A stretch of 64,000 bases of DNA from JAUXFS01 sp963772635 (GTDB taxonomy: Bacteria; Pseudomonadota; Alphaproteobacteria; Rhodospirillales; Defluviicoccaceae): contig CAVYYK010000028.1 of assembly GCA_963772635.1 (NCBI GenBank), positions 124,001 to 188,000 of the forward strand, in the 5' to 3' direction. Below are positions 1 through 9,842 of this stretch, in pieces. The position numbers were made by a program, and so were the translations under genes. The notes beneath the pieces are model-generated. The model worked only from the letters and a program-made list of their open reading frames with translations, did no database searches and was not told where the DNA came from. The first letter of the stretch is position 1. Each line of letters opens with the position of its first letter.

Positions 1-55
1 CCTCTATGCCTGTCAAATCGACCTTGCTAAATCTGTCAGTTAGGCTTCTTTCTTG

Positions 56-790
56 ATGACTCATGCAAAATCGGGCGGGTTCAAGGAACTCGTCAAGACG
101 GTGGTTTATGCGGTTCTCATCGCGCTCGCGGTCAGAACTTTCGCCTATGAACCCTTCAGCATCCCGTCTGGATCCATGATTCCGACACTGCTCGTCGGGG
201 ATTATCTGTTCGTCTCGAAGTTTTCATATGGCTATAGCCGGTACTCGCTCCCACTGAGTTTGCCGCTCATTCCGGGACGAATCTTCGTCACCGAACCGGA
301 GAGGGGCGATGTTATGGTTTTCAAACTGCCTACGGACAATAAAACCGACTATATCAAACGCATCGTTGGTCTTCCGGGTGACCGAATTCAGGTAGTCGGG
401 GGCATTCTGCATATCAATGGGACGCCTGTAAAACGCGAGTTCGTTGACGACTACACGGTTCCGGACAGCTATGGCAGTGTTCGCCGATATCACCGCTATA
501 TCGAAACTCTGCCAAACGGCCGAGAGCATTACATCGTTGAACTCAGTGACAACGGTCCCCTTGACAATACCGATGTTTACACTGTTCCAGAAGGCCATTA
601 CTTTGCGATGGGTGACAATCGTGACAGTTCGCGCGATAGTCGGTTTTTGGGAGAAGTCGGATATATTCCGTTGCAGAACTTGGTCGGCCGCGCAGAGTTC
701 ATCTTCTTTTCGGTTAATGGAGATGCCTGGAAGATATGGGATTGGTATCGGACCGTGCGTTTCGACCGCATTTTCCAGGGCATCCAGTGA
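56..790 (+). CDS. lepB: Signal peptidase I
   Basis: Membrane serine protease that removes signal peptides from exported preproteins on the periplasmic side of the inner membrane. The 244-residue protein has one N-terminal membrane helix (about residues 12-30). The family boxes follow: PSGSM with the nucleophile Ser40, the general-base Lys101 in the KRIVGLPGD box, and GDNRDSSRDSR near the C terminus. The ATG at 56 is preferred over the in-frame TTG directly before it at 53. It is the first gene of lepB-rnc-era, the usual order in alphaproteobacteria, and its TGA overlaps the GTG start of rnc. Intact and of normal length. Nothing could be assigned to bases 1-55. Confidence 0.97.
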   Translation: MTHAKSGGFKELVKTVVYAVLIALAVRTFAYEPFSIPSGSMIPTLLVGDYLFVSKFSYGYSRYSLPLSLPLIPGRIFVTEPERGDVMVFKLPTDNKTDYIKRIVGLPGDRIQVVGGILHINGTPVKREFVDDYTVPDSYGSVRRYHRYIETLPNGREHYIVELSDNGPLDNTDVYTVPEGHYFAMGDNRDSSRDSRFLGEVGYIPLQNLVGRAEFIFFSVNGDAWKIWDWYRTVRFDRIFQGIQ

Positions 791-1524
791 CTGACGGAGA
801 AGTCGAACAACATGGTGGCTGGCCTAAGGAGTTGGAGCGAAGGTTAGGTTATCGGTTCAAGGATTCCGCGCTGCTTGAACAGGCCCTGACCCATTCGAGC
901 ATGTCTGGTGCCGGCGGCGATCGGTTGTCTTCCAACGAACGCCTCGAATTTTTCGGAGATCGTGTGCTGGGGTTGGTGATTGCCCAGCTGTTGTTTCAGC
1001 GATTTCCCGATGAGCGTGAAGGCGAATTGGCGCGCCGTCATGCCGCCTTGGTCCGAAAGGAAGCGCTGGCGCGCGTCGCCGTCGAGGCCGGCCTAGGCGA
1101 TTGCGTTCGAATGTCTCGAGGTGAGGAGGAGGCAGGTGGCCGGACAAATCCCGGACTCTTGGCCGACGCCTGTGAGGCGGTGCTCGGCGCTATTTATCTC
1201 GATGGCGGGTTGGAGGCTGCTGCGGAATTCGTTCACGGCTATTGGCAGGCGCTTGTGGACGAGGATACGAACCCACCAAAGGACGCGAAAACAATGTTGC
1301 AGGAATGGGCTCAAGGTCGGGGACTCGCACTCCCTCAATATCGCGAAACAGCCCGGGAGGGTCCACATCACGCTCCGATGTTCTCCGTTGAAGTTACGGT
1401 ATCGGGAATTGCGCCGGCGACCGGCGTCGGTCCGTCGAAAAGGGCGGCCGAACAGGCCGCGGCGGATCTGGCCCTAGCTCGAGTTCAGGAGCGAAATGAA
1501 GAATGTCAATCCGAGTCGCGGTGA
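787..1524 (+). CDS. rnc: Ribonuclease III
   Basis: Cytoplasmic double-strand-specific endoribonuclease for rRNA and mRNA processing, 245 residues. The catalytic domain carries the signature NERLEFFGD at about residues 50-58, giving Glu54 and Asp58 for metal binding, and a second acidic box DACEAVLGAIYLDGG. A double-stranded RNA-binding domain fills the C-terminal third. The reading frame is open further upstream inside lepB, but the GTG at 787, sharing bases with the lepB stop (GTGA), gives the expected N terminus and length. The 3' end overlaps the start of era by 29 bases, so the three genes are very likely translationally coupled. Confidence 0.96.
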   Translation: MTDGEVEQHGGWPKELERRLGYRFKDSALLEQALTHSSMSGAGGDRLSSNERLEFFGDRVLGLVIAQLLFQRFPDEREGELARRHAALVRKEALARVAVEAGLGDCVRMSRGEEEAGGRTNPGLLADACEAVLGAIYLDGGLEAAAEFVHGYWQALVDEDTNPPKDAKTMLQEWAQGRGLALPQYRETAREGPHHAPMFSVEVTVSGIAPATGVGPSKRAAEQAAADLALARVQERNEECQSESR

Positions 1525-2461
1525 CATAGCCGTGCGGAACGAGGTTGCGAGGAGCACTGGCGAAGACGGAAGCACCCGCTGCGGTTTCGTCGCCGTGCTC
1601 GGCAGTCCGAATGTCGGTAAGTCCACGCTCGTCAACCGGTTCGTGGGTGCCAAAGTCGCCATTGTCTCGCCGAAGGTACAGACTACCCGGTCCAGGGTTT
1701 TGGGAATCGTCATCGTGGGCGCGACCCAAGTGGTGCTTGTCGACACACCGGGTATCTTCGTGCCGCGACGGAGGCTCGACAGGGCAATGGTTGCGGCCGC
1801 GTGGAGTGGCGCGACTGATGCGGACGAGGTTTTGCTTCTGGTGGATTCCAAGAGAGGGGTCGACCCCGATACTTTTCGTATCATCGAACAGCTCAAGTCA
1901 TGGCGGCGAACAGCAATTCTCGTCCTGAACAAGGTCGACCTCGTCAGCAAGCCGGAACTTCTTGTGCTGACGGCAAAGCTGGCGAAGGAACAGATTTTCT
2001 CGGATACCTTTATGATTTGCGCCGAGACTGGGGACGGCGTCAACGATCTTTTGTCCTCCCTCGCCGTGCGATTGCCAGGGGGGCCCTGGTTGTATCCGGC
2101 CGACCAGATCTCCGACATGCCGAGCCGCCTGTTCGCCGCGGAGATCACCCGAGAAAAGCTTTACCTGCAACTTCAACAGGAGCTTCCGTACGCGTGCGCG
2201 GTCGAAACGGAGAAGTGGACCGACCAGGACGACGGCAGCGTTCGAATCGACCAGGTAATCTACGTCGAGCGTTCCGGCCACAAGGGAATCGTGGTCGGAA
2301 AGAGCGGAGTTCGTATCAAGCGTATCGGCGAAGCCGCACGCACGGAGTTGGAGCGCCATCTCGAGCGCCGGGTCCATCTGTTCCTGTTCGTCAAATTTCG
2401 AGAGAACTGGAAGAACGACCCCGAGCGATATCGAGACCTCGGGCTCGATTTCGACGCGTGA
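1496..2461 (+). CDS. era: GTPase Era
   Basis: Essential GTPase that binds 16S rRNA during 30S subunit assembly. In order it has the P-loop GSPNVGKST (about residues 36-44), switch region QTTRSRV, DTPG, the NKVD specificity box, and a C-terminal KH domain with the RNA-binding turn GKSGVRIKRIG. At 321 residues it has about 25 extra N-terminal residues compared with many Era proteins. A GTG at 1532 would shorten it, but the ATG at 1496 inside the end of rnc is the simplest start. Third gene of the lepB-rnc-era operon. Confidence 0.96.
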   Translation: MKNVNPSRGDIAVRNEVARSTGEDGSTRCGFVAVLGSPNVGKSTLVNRFVGAKVAIVSPKVQTTRSRVLGIVIVGATQVVLVDTPGIFVPRRRLDRAMVAAAWSGATDADEVLLLVDSKRGVDPDTFRIIEQLKSWRRTAILVLNKVDLVSKPELLVLTAKLAKEQIFSDTFMICAETGDGVNDLLSSLAVRLPGGPWLYPADQISDMPSRLFAAEITREKLYLQLQQELPYACAVETEKWTDQDDGSVRIDQVIYVERSGHKGIVVGKSGVRIKRIGEAARTELERHLERRVHLFLFVKFRENWKNDPERYRDLGLDFDA

Positions 2462-2513
2462 TCCAGCGGATAACGCTTCATCTCATTGGGGAGTCGGGTT
2501 GACCCTGCATCCG

Positions 2514-2741
2514 TCAAAAGGCGACGGCGACACCGTGCAATTGCCGAACCGCATCGTTGAGGGCGGCGTCCTCTGTTTCGAAGGCATGTTCGGCATCGGT
2601 CAAAGCGATGCCGTTTTCGTCGATCTGCCGCCATATCCAGTAGTCTCCGGTATGGGTGACTTCGACGCGGGCGTAAAGGCGACGGAAGAAGCCCCGGCGG
2701 CACGGGTGAGGCTCGGTAATCAAAATCTCATGAGTACCCAC
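2514..2741 (-). CDS. Small DUF1508/YegP-like protein
   Basis: A 75-residue protein on the strand opposite to its neighbours. The alternation around VEVTHTGDYWIWRQIDENG, followed by a helix beginning TEDAALNDAV, resembles the single YegP/DUF1508 repeat (a strand with a W-x-W pattern, an NG turn, then an Ala-containing helix). This is recognition by eye only. The GTG at 2741 is chosen because an AGGGGA ribosome-binding site lies about seven bases upstream. The frame stays open to a TTG at 2867, which would add a hydrophobic stretch resembling a weak signal peptide. It may be a stress-related small protein, but function is unknown. Confidence 0.5.
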   Translation of the reverse strand: MGTHEILITEPHPCRRGFFRRLYARVEVTHTGDYWIWRQIDENGIALTDAEHAFETEDAALNDAVRQLHGVAVAF

Positions 2742-3015
2742 AGACAAATCCCCTGAGTCGTCATCAGTTTCAGGCGTTAGCGCGAAACGCGGACGCAACC
2801 TAGCACATAGTGCTAATGCAACAAATAGACCAATCAGCGTCTTGAACCTGATTTCGGTGAAACACAAAATAAAATCAGATAGTTAATTTCAGCGCAGGCG
2901 AAAAATTCTCATTTTGCAAGTGCGAGGACCGCCTGTGTTGTCATCACCCGTCGAACAAATTTTGGGCAGCCTCATCCCGTGTGTTTTTCTCCACCGATTT
3001 GGCTACACTCCAGCT

Positions 3016-3738
3016 ATGGAGTGGTCCGACGACGGCGTTGTGGTGTCGGTGCGCGAGCACGGCGAAACCTCGGCCATTGTATCCTTGCTGACAATGGATC
3101 ACGGCAGGCATGCGGGGCTGGTCCGTGGGGCGACCGGCAAGCGGATGCGTGGCGTGCTGCAGCCCGGAAACCGTGTGAAGGCGACGTGGCGGGCCAGACT
3201 TGCGGAACATCTGGGCGGGTTAACCTGCGAGTTGACCGATTCCATTGCCGCGGGGGTGATCGGCGACCGGAAGAGGCTGGCGGGGTTGGCGGCGGCCTGC
3301 GCGGTTACCGAGACGGCGCTGCCCGAACGTGAACCTCACCCCCGGGTGTTTAACGGTCTGATCGCACTTCTCTTGGTGTTGGCGGAGAGCGAATTATGGC
3401 CGTCGGCCTACGTGAAGTGGGAATTGGGGGTGCTGGCGGAACTGGGGTTTGGGCTCGACCTGAGCCGATGTGCGGTCACCGGGCGAGGAGAAGACCAACT
3501 CACCCATGTCTCTCCGCGAACGGGAAGAGCGGTTTCCCAATCGGCAGCCGAGCCCTATCGGGAGCGGTTGTTGGTGCTGCCGCCGTTTCTGCTCGAGGAA
3601 GGACGCGCCGGCTCCGCTGTCGAGGTCACCCAAGGACTGGCTCTGACCGGCCATTTCCTGGAGCGTCACGTTTACGCTCCAGGGTATCGGAGACTGCCGG
3701 CGGCGAGGGTGCGGCTGGTTGAGCGGATGGCGGAATGA
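3016..3738 (+). CDS. recO: DNA repair protein RecO
   Basis: Recombination mediator of the RecFOR pathway, which helps load RecA onto SSB-coated DNA. The 240-residue protein starts with the alphaproteobacterial RecO N terminus (MEWSDDGVVVSVREHGE), an OB-fold, followed by the helical C-terminal domain. The upstream open frame from 2914 includes non-conserved sequence, so the ATG at 3016 is chosen. The zinc-binding cysteines found in some RecO proteins are not evident in the central domain. Its position after era is typical of the group. Intact. Confidence 0.93.
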   Translation: MEWSDDGVVVSVREHGETSAIVSLLTMDHGRHAGLVRGATGKRMRGVLQPGNRVKATWRARLAEHLGGLTCELTDSIAAGVIGDRKRLAGLAAACAVTETALPEREPHPRVFNGLIALLLVLAESELWPSAYVKWELGVLAELGFGLDLSRCAVTGRGEDQLTHVSPRTGRAVSQSAAEPYRERLLVLPPFLLEEGRAGSAVEVTQGLALTGHFLERHVYAPGYRRLPAARVRLVERMAE

Positions 3739-3756
3739 CCGGTAGCGAGTCGAGAG

Positions 3757-3855
3757 TTGAACGAACAGGCCATGCCCGAACTCGGCGAGGAGGACCGGAC
3801 GCTGGTTCTCGACTATCTGGCCGCTAATTTTGGCCCGGGTTCACGGCAGCCGTGA
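3757..3855 (+). pseudogene. Possible remnant of a c-type cytochrome C terminus
   Basis: A short frame directly after recO encodes about 32 residues that include MPELGEEDRTLVLDYLAANFG. This resembles the last helix of small c-type cytochromes (axial Met, acidic helix, D-Y-L-A-x-x-F-G-P). No CXXCH haem site lies upstream before the recO stop, so it cannot be a working cytochrome. It could be a decayed fragment or a chance small ORF. The reading is by resemblance only. Confidence 0.3.
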
Positions 3856-3947
3856 CGCCCGCCGCTGTCGAGTGTAAAACGATAGCTTGACGGATCGCGG
3901 TCACCGAATACCATATCTAGTTCTCGGTTGTTCCTTGCGAGGCGAGG

Positions 3948-6183
3948 GTGAGTATGACCAAATCCGCGACCGTGGCTGTTGTTGAAGACGTTTCCCTCGC
4001 TGACGCACTCAGCGAGCGATATCTCTCATACGCACTGTCGACCATCGTCTCCCGGTCACTGCCCGACGTTCGTGACGGCCTCAAGCCGGTTCATCGGCGT
4101 CTCCTCTATGCGATGAGGCAGCTGAAACTCGACCCGGCCTCGGGATTCAAGAAATGCGCGCGCGTGGTCGGCGACGTCATCGGCAAGTACCATCCCCACG
4201 GTGACGCGGCGGTGTACGATGCGTTGGTGCGGCTCGCCCAGGAGTTCGCCGTCCGCTATCCCCTGGTCGACGGGCAGGGCAATTTCGGCAACATCGACGG
4301 CGACAATGCCGCGGCGATGCGGTACACGGAAGCCCGCTTGACCGCGGTCGCGCAGGCGCTCCTGGACGGCATCGACGAGGATGCCGTTGATTTTCGTTCC
4401 ACTTATGATGGTGAGGACGAGGAACCGGTCGTCCTGCCGGCCCGGTTTCCCAATCTGTTGGCGAACGGCGCAACGGGAATCGCCGTCGGGATGGCAACCA
4501 GCATCCCGCCGCACAATGCCGGCGAGTTGTGCGCCGCTCTCCTCCACCTGATCGACCACCCCAAAGCGACCATCGAAAAGCTGGTCGAACTCGTCCCGGG
4601 GCCGGACTTTCCCACCGGCGGGGTGTTGGTCGAGTCGCGAAATTCCGTCGTCGAGGCCTATCGGCAGGGCCGCGGCAGCTTTCGGGTGCGGGCGCGGTGG
4701 GAAGTCGAGAAGCTTGGCCACGGGGCCTTCCAGATCGTCGTCACCGAGATCCCTTATCAGGTTCAGAAATCCCGCTTGATGGAGAGGGTCGCGGAGCTTC
4801 TGGCGGCCCGGAAGTTGCAGACACTCGCCGACATCCGTGACGAATCCACCGAGACCGTCCGCATCGTTCTCGAGCCGCGGAGCAGAACCGTTGATCCGGC
4901 GATGCTGATGGAGCATTTGTTCCGCCAGACGGAGCTCGAGGTGCGAATCGGCCTCAACATGAACGTTCTCGACGGCGGCAACACGCCGCGGCTGATGAAC
5001 CTGCGCGACGTACTGAATGCCTACCTTGCTCACCGCCACGACGTCCTGATCCGCCGCAGCCGGCACCGCCTTGGGAAAATCGAGCGACGGCTGGAAGTGC
5101 TTGGAGGCCTGCTGGTTGCCTACCTGAACCTGGACGAGATCATCCGAATTATCCGTGAAGAGGACGAGCCGAAGGCAGTGATGATTCGGCGCTTCGACAT
5201 CACCGAGGTTCAGGCCGAAGCGATCCTCAACATGCGCCTACGACAGTTGCGCAAGCTCGAAGAGATCGAAATCCGCAAGGAGCATGACGCCCTGAACGTA
5301 GAACGCGCCGATATCGAAGCCCTGCTCGGCGACGACCAACGGCGCTGGAAGGCAATTGCGACCGAAATCCGCGAAACCGGCAAGGAGTTCGGCCCGAATA
5401 CCGATCTTGGGCGGCGGCGGACGGGCGTCGAACAGGCTCCGCCCAGCATGGTGGTGCCGCTGGAAGCGATGATCGAACGCGAGCCGGTCACCGTCGTCTG
5501 CTCGGAGAAGGGATGGATACGAGCGATCAAAGGGCACGTCTCGGATACCACCGAGATCCGCTACAAGGAGGGCGATCGGGGCCGGTTCACGGTCGCTGCC
5601 CAGACCACCGACAAAATGGTGATCTTCGCCACCAACGGCCGCTTTTACACTCTCGGCTGTGATCGTCTGCCTGGGGGCCGCGGCCAAGGCGAGCCGCTCA
5701 GGTTGATGATCGACCTCCCGGACCGGCACGAGCCGCTCGTGATGATGGTTCACCAGCCGGGCCGGCGGCTGTTGGTGGCTTCCGACAAGGGGCGCGGTTT
5801 CATCGTCGAGGAGAACGAGGTGATCGCCCAGACCCGCAACGGTAGGCAGGTTCTCAACCTCGGAGCCGGAGAGGAAGCGGCGGCATGCGCTGTCGTCGGC
5901 CCCGAAGTCGAACTCGGTGGCGGTGGTCGGCTCCAACCGCAAGCTGCTGATTTTTCCGCTTGGCGAGCTTCCGGTGATGACCCGGGGCAGGGGAGTGATC
6001 CTGCAACGTTACAGCAGAGGAGAACTCTCCGATGTGGCCACGTTCGCCCGCGCGGAGGGTCTTTCCTGGCGCTTCGGCAGCGGGTTGCGCACCGAGACCG
6101 TTTTGGCGACCTGGAGCGGCAAGCGCGGACAGGCGGGACAGAAGGTCCCGAGGGGCTTCCCCCTCGCAAATCGATTCAGTTGA
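3948..6183 (+). CDS. parC: DNA topoisomerase IV subunit A (frameshifted in this sequence)
   Basis: Breaks and rejoins DNA in the ParC2ParE2 enzyme that separates daughter chromosomes. The N-terminal breakage-reunion domain has the catalytic tyrosine in MRYTEARLT (about Tyr126) and the HPHGD motif. The residue matching E. coli Ser80 is Ala, and the one matching Glu84 is Asp. The C-terminal beta-propeller is split: the first frame is normal until about 5900, and the family ending (VAVVGSNRKLLIFP through GFPLANRFS) continues in the next frame to the TGA at 6181-6183. Removing one base near 5895-5915 gives 744 residues, the expected size. Start is GTG 3948, or ATG 3954 two codons later. Confidence 0.93.
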
Positions 6184-6198
6184 GCCGTCGTTTCTCTG

Positions 6199-7792
6199 CT
6201 AACCGAAGATCAAGTGCGGCAGCCACGTCGCGAGGCCCGGAAAGACCGCGAGCACGCCCAACGCGATCACCTGAATGATAATGAAGGGCATCACGCCCCG
6301 ATACATCGCCGAGGTCGCCACCTCGGGCGGCGCCACGCCGCGCAGATAGAAAAGAGAGAATCCGAAGGGCGGCGTTATGAAGGAGGTCTGAAGGTTCATC
6401 GCCATCATGACACCCAGCCAGACCGGATCGAGGCCCATGCGCAGGAGAACCGGTGCCACGATCGGCACGACAACGAAGATGATCTCGATGAAGTCGATGA
6501 AAAACCCGAGCACGAACATCGCCAGCATGACCACGACCATCGCCCCGAACGCGCCACCGGGGAGGTCGCTCAGGAAAGCATGGATCATGTCGTCTCCGCC
6601 GAGGCCGCGGAAAACCAAGCGAAAACACCGATGCTCCGATGAGGATTACGAAGACCATGGCCGAGATCTGCATGGTCGCACGCATGACATCGACCAGGAT
6701 ACGCGTCCGCCCGTCGTCCGACATCGCCCGGTAGACGCGAATCAAACTGAAGGCGACGCCCAACGCGAGACCGACGGAGCAAATGCCGGCGACGGCGATC
6801 GCCAGGAAATCGGTGGTCGGGATTTCGTCGCGGGCGACCCTGAGGTCGAGGGTATTGGAGAGTATCAGCATCACGACGAGGCAAAGAGCCGCGATAGCGG
6901 TGGTGTGGTCCTTTCCCCCGGACAGGTGCCTCCCGGCCAACAGGAGAGCACCGACGGCTCCGACCGACGCGGCCTCGGTCGGTGTCGCAACGCCGGCCAA
7001 TATCGATCCCAATACGGCAACGATCAGGACGATGGGGGGAACAAGGGCCTGGGCGACGCGCTTGCCGAGATTGCTTGCGTCGATTTCGTGCTGGGGGATC
7101 GCCGGTGACCACCGGGGTCTGACGATTGCGATGAGCACCTGATAGAGAATGTACATGCCGACGAGAGCCAGGCCCGGCAACAGGGCTCCGGCGAAGAGGT
7201 CGCCCACCGACACCGGTTCGGGAGAAAAATTTCCCAGGCTGCGCTGAGCATCGACATGGGCGTTGGAAATCTGATCGCCCAGCAGCACCAGGACGATCGA
7301 CGGCGGAATGATCTGCCCGAGGGTTCCGGCCGCGGCGATGGATCCCGTCGCCAACGCCGGAGAGTAGCCACGCCTGAGCATCGTCGGCAACGACAGGAGC
7401 CCCATGGCGACGACCGTGGCGCCGACGATGCCCGTCGAGGCGGCGAGCAAGGCGCCGACGATGGTGACGGAAATTCCCAGGCCTCCGGGCAGGCGGCCGA
7501 ACAGCATTCCCATGGTGTCGAGCAACTGCTCGGCCACTTTGGACCGCTGAAGCATCACGCCCATGAACACGAACAGGGGGACGGCGACCAGCACGTCGTT
7601 GGTCATCGCATTGCCGTAGATGCGCGACGGCAGAGCGCCGAAGAACGAGAAGTCGAAGGCGCCGAATGCCCAGCCGACCGCCGCGAACAGCAATCCCGTA
7701 CCCGCGAGGGTGAACGCGACGGGGAACCCGGCCAGCAGAAAAACGCAGGCCGTCGCGAACATCAGGATGTCGAGGGTTTCCTTGACGTCCAA
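6199..7792 (-). CDS. TRAP transporter large permease, DctM family (frameshifted)
   Basis: Large membrane subunit of a tripartite ATP-independent periplasmic transporter, which uses the ion gradient to import an organic acid. It resembles the mannitol/chloroaromatic TRAP branch. Many hydrophobic helices are visible, including the conserved GTLGQIIPPSIVLVLLGD segment and a C-terminal SFITPPFGFSLFYLRG segment. The TTG start at 7792 is supported by a GAGGGAGG ribosome-binding site six bases upstream and a 12-base gap from the small permease gene. A single surplus base near 6617 breaks the frame between GASVFSL and VFRGLGGDD. Removing it gives 530 residues. It converges on parC with a 15-base gap. 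Confidence 0.9.
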
Positions 7793-7804
7793 GACAGGCC
7801 TCCC

Positions 7805-8332
7805 TCAACGCCCTACCGGTCTGTCTTCGTGACCTTTCAAGGTCAGAATGGACCGTACGAGAAGGGAGATCCCCTGCACGAACATCAGCGCGGCGAACAC
7901 CAGGATTACTGTTTTCAACAAAAACACGGCATGAATGCCGCTGGTTTCCCTGGAGCCTTCCAAGACCTCCCAGGATGCCGCGACGTAAGGCCATGAGAAC
8001 CACCAGATCAACACGGTAACAGGGATCAGAAGACCAATGCTGCCCCACAGGTCGACCAGGGCTTTGGTTCTGATCGAGGCGTCTCGGTAAAAGATGTCGA
8101 GGCGAACGTGTCCATCGTGAAGCAACGTGTATCCCGAACCGATCATGAACAGAACGGCGTGCAGGTAGATGACCGATTCCTGCATCAGGATCGAGCCGAA
8201 TCCGAAAACGTAGCGCATGACGACGATCGTGAACTGGACGACCACCATGGCGAGTGCCGCCCAGGCGATCGTGCGGCCGATCCGCTCATTGACGACATCA
8301 ATGATGCGGGCGAGGGACGCCAAGTGAGACAA
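7805..8332 (-). CDS. TRAP transporter small permease, DctQ family
   Basis: Small membrane subunit of the same TRAP transporter, 175 residues with four predicted membrane helices (about residues 18-40, 50-70, 90-112 and 135-160). The charged loop after helix two contains HDGHVRLDIFY, a pattern shared by DctQ proteins. The subunit bridges the periplasmic binding protein and DctM. The gene is intact, ends 12 bases before the dctM start, and follows the binding-protein gene after a 139-base gap that contains a strong hairpin. Confidence 0.92.
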   Translation of the reverse strand: MSHLASLARIIDVVNERIGRTIAWAALAMVVVQFTIVVMRYVFGFGSILMQESVIYLHAVLFMIGSGYTLLHDGHVRLDIFYRDASIRTKALVDLWGSIGLLIPVTVLIWWFSWPYVAASWEVLEGSRETSGIHAVFLLKTVILVFAALMFVQGISLLVRSILTLKGHEDRPVGR

Positions 8333-8419
8333 GGCGGAAACCTCCGATTGCGGACAGGTTCGGATTTACAATGTTCCGCGGCGCTTGGGCCTTGCACCTG
8401 CCCGGGTCAGGATCGCGAA

Positions 8420-8446
8420 AGGCCCGTGCCCGATGGGAACGGGCCT
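8420..8446 (-). terminator. Hairpin between TRAP binding-protein and small-permease genes
   Basis: A perfect 8-bp stem (AGGCCCGT at 8420-8427 with ACGGGCCT at 8439-8446, 11-base loop) lies just after the binding-protein gene. There is no T-run, so it is more likely a partial terminator or mRNA-stabilising element. Such an element would give more binding protein than permease. Confidence 0.55.
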
Positions 8447-8471
8447 CTCCCAACACCTTCGCTCTTCGAAC

Positions 8472-9567
8472 TCAGTACTCGAAGGGCAAGAGACGAGCGT
8501 TCAAGTACGCCTGTTCGGCGATCTTTCCCCAGGCGATGGCCTCACGACGGGAGCCGATAAAGCTGTCGTAAATCTTCTTCGCTAAGGGAGAGCTTTCTCC
8601 CGCCTCCTTAACCACCTCACCGGAGGCCGTGCCGATGGCTTCCAGCACGTCATCGGGAAACTGTCGCAGCTGGACGCCATGCTTGTTTAGAAGGACTTCG
8701 AGTGACCCTTCGTTTCTGGCATCGAACTCTGCCAAATTCAAGGTGTTTTCAGCGGTAATCGCCGAACTGACGATCGCCTGTTGCGGCTTGGAAAGGCTCT
8801 CCCAGACGCCCATGTTGATCGCCGACGACAGTCGCCGATCCAGGCTCGTGCCAGCCCGGATAGTAGTAGTATTTTGCGACCTTGTAGAAGCCGAAAGCGA
8901 GATCGTTCCATGGCCCGACCCATTCCGTTGCGTCGATCGCGCCCGACTGGAGAGCCGCAAAAATCTCGCCCCCCGGCAGACCGACGGCGGATGCGCCAAC
9001 GCGGCGACAGACCTCGCCCCCCAGACCCGGCATCCTGATCTTGAGACCCTTGAAGTCCTCGAGGCTCTTGATCTCCTTGTTGAACCAGCCTCCCATCTGG
9101 ACCCCGGTGTTGCCGGCCAGGAACGGTTTCAGATTGAATCCCGCAGAGAGTTCGTCCCACAACTCCTGACCACCGCCAAAGTATATCCACGCGTTTATTT
9201 CACTGGCGGTAAAACCAAACGGAACAGTGGTAAAAAAATTGAACGCCGGGTTCTTGCCTTGCCAGTAATATTCGGCCGCATGGTACATGTCGGCGGTGCC
9301 ACTGGAAACAGCGTCGAAGGACTCGAAAGGCGGGACCAACTCACCCGCGGCATAAACCTTGACGGTCAACTGGCCGTCGGTCATCTCGGTGATCCTGAGA
9401 GCCAGACGCTCCGCGGCCGTACCCAAGCCGGGAAAATTCTTCGGCCACGTGGTGACCATCTTCAGGTCCCGTTTGCCTTGGGCGATGGCCGGGGCCGAGA
9501 GGGTGGAAGCCGCTGCCCCTGCAACACCTGCGGCGGCGGCACCCGTGAGAAAGTTACGGCGTTTCAT
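8472..9567 (-). CDS. TRAP transporter substrate-binding protein, DctP family (frameshifted)
   Basis: Periplasmic receptor of the TRAP system. The N terminus has a twin-arginine-like signal (MKRRNFLTGAAAAG...SAPAIAQ), suggesting Tat export. The mature part begins KMVTTWPKNFPGLGTAAERLA, typical of the mannitol/chloroaromatic binding-protein branch. The ATG at 9567 has AAGGGAG about ten bases upstream. The frame is normal to GWHEPGSATV and then continues as INMGVWESLSKPQQAIV in the next frame. One surplus base near 8835-8845 accounts for it and gives 364 residues. It is the first gene of a dctP-dctQ-dctM operon. The substrate cannot be deduced. Confidence 0.9.
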
Positions 9568-9842
9568 CGACGTTGATCTCCCTTGCATGTTCTTAGAACG
9601 GGCCGATTTGTTCGCGATGTTGATTGCTGACCACCGATTTCGCGACCGTTTCGGCTATTCTTCAAAAGGTTAGCAGCCTTTCTTGGGAATTGCGAGACGC
9701 ATGTGCCGGCCTCGTCGAGCATGGAGATAGGCTTACATCGACAACTTCGACCAGGCGACCACTTCGGCCGCAACGATCCCCTTGGCACCGGCCGCCTTAA
9801 GAAACCGGCGGCACTTGAAAGCCTTTCTCGCCTGCGGCTGGG

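Noticed and set aside
4056..5066. 336-codon open frame opposite parC
   Set aside because: No family resemblance; it lies entirely opposite conserved parC sequence.
5880..5920. Programmed frameshift in parC
   Set aside because: No slippery heptamer or downstream structure was seen, and eight other genes nearby show the same +1 type of break, so an error is more likely.
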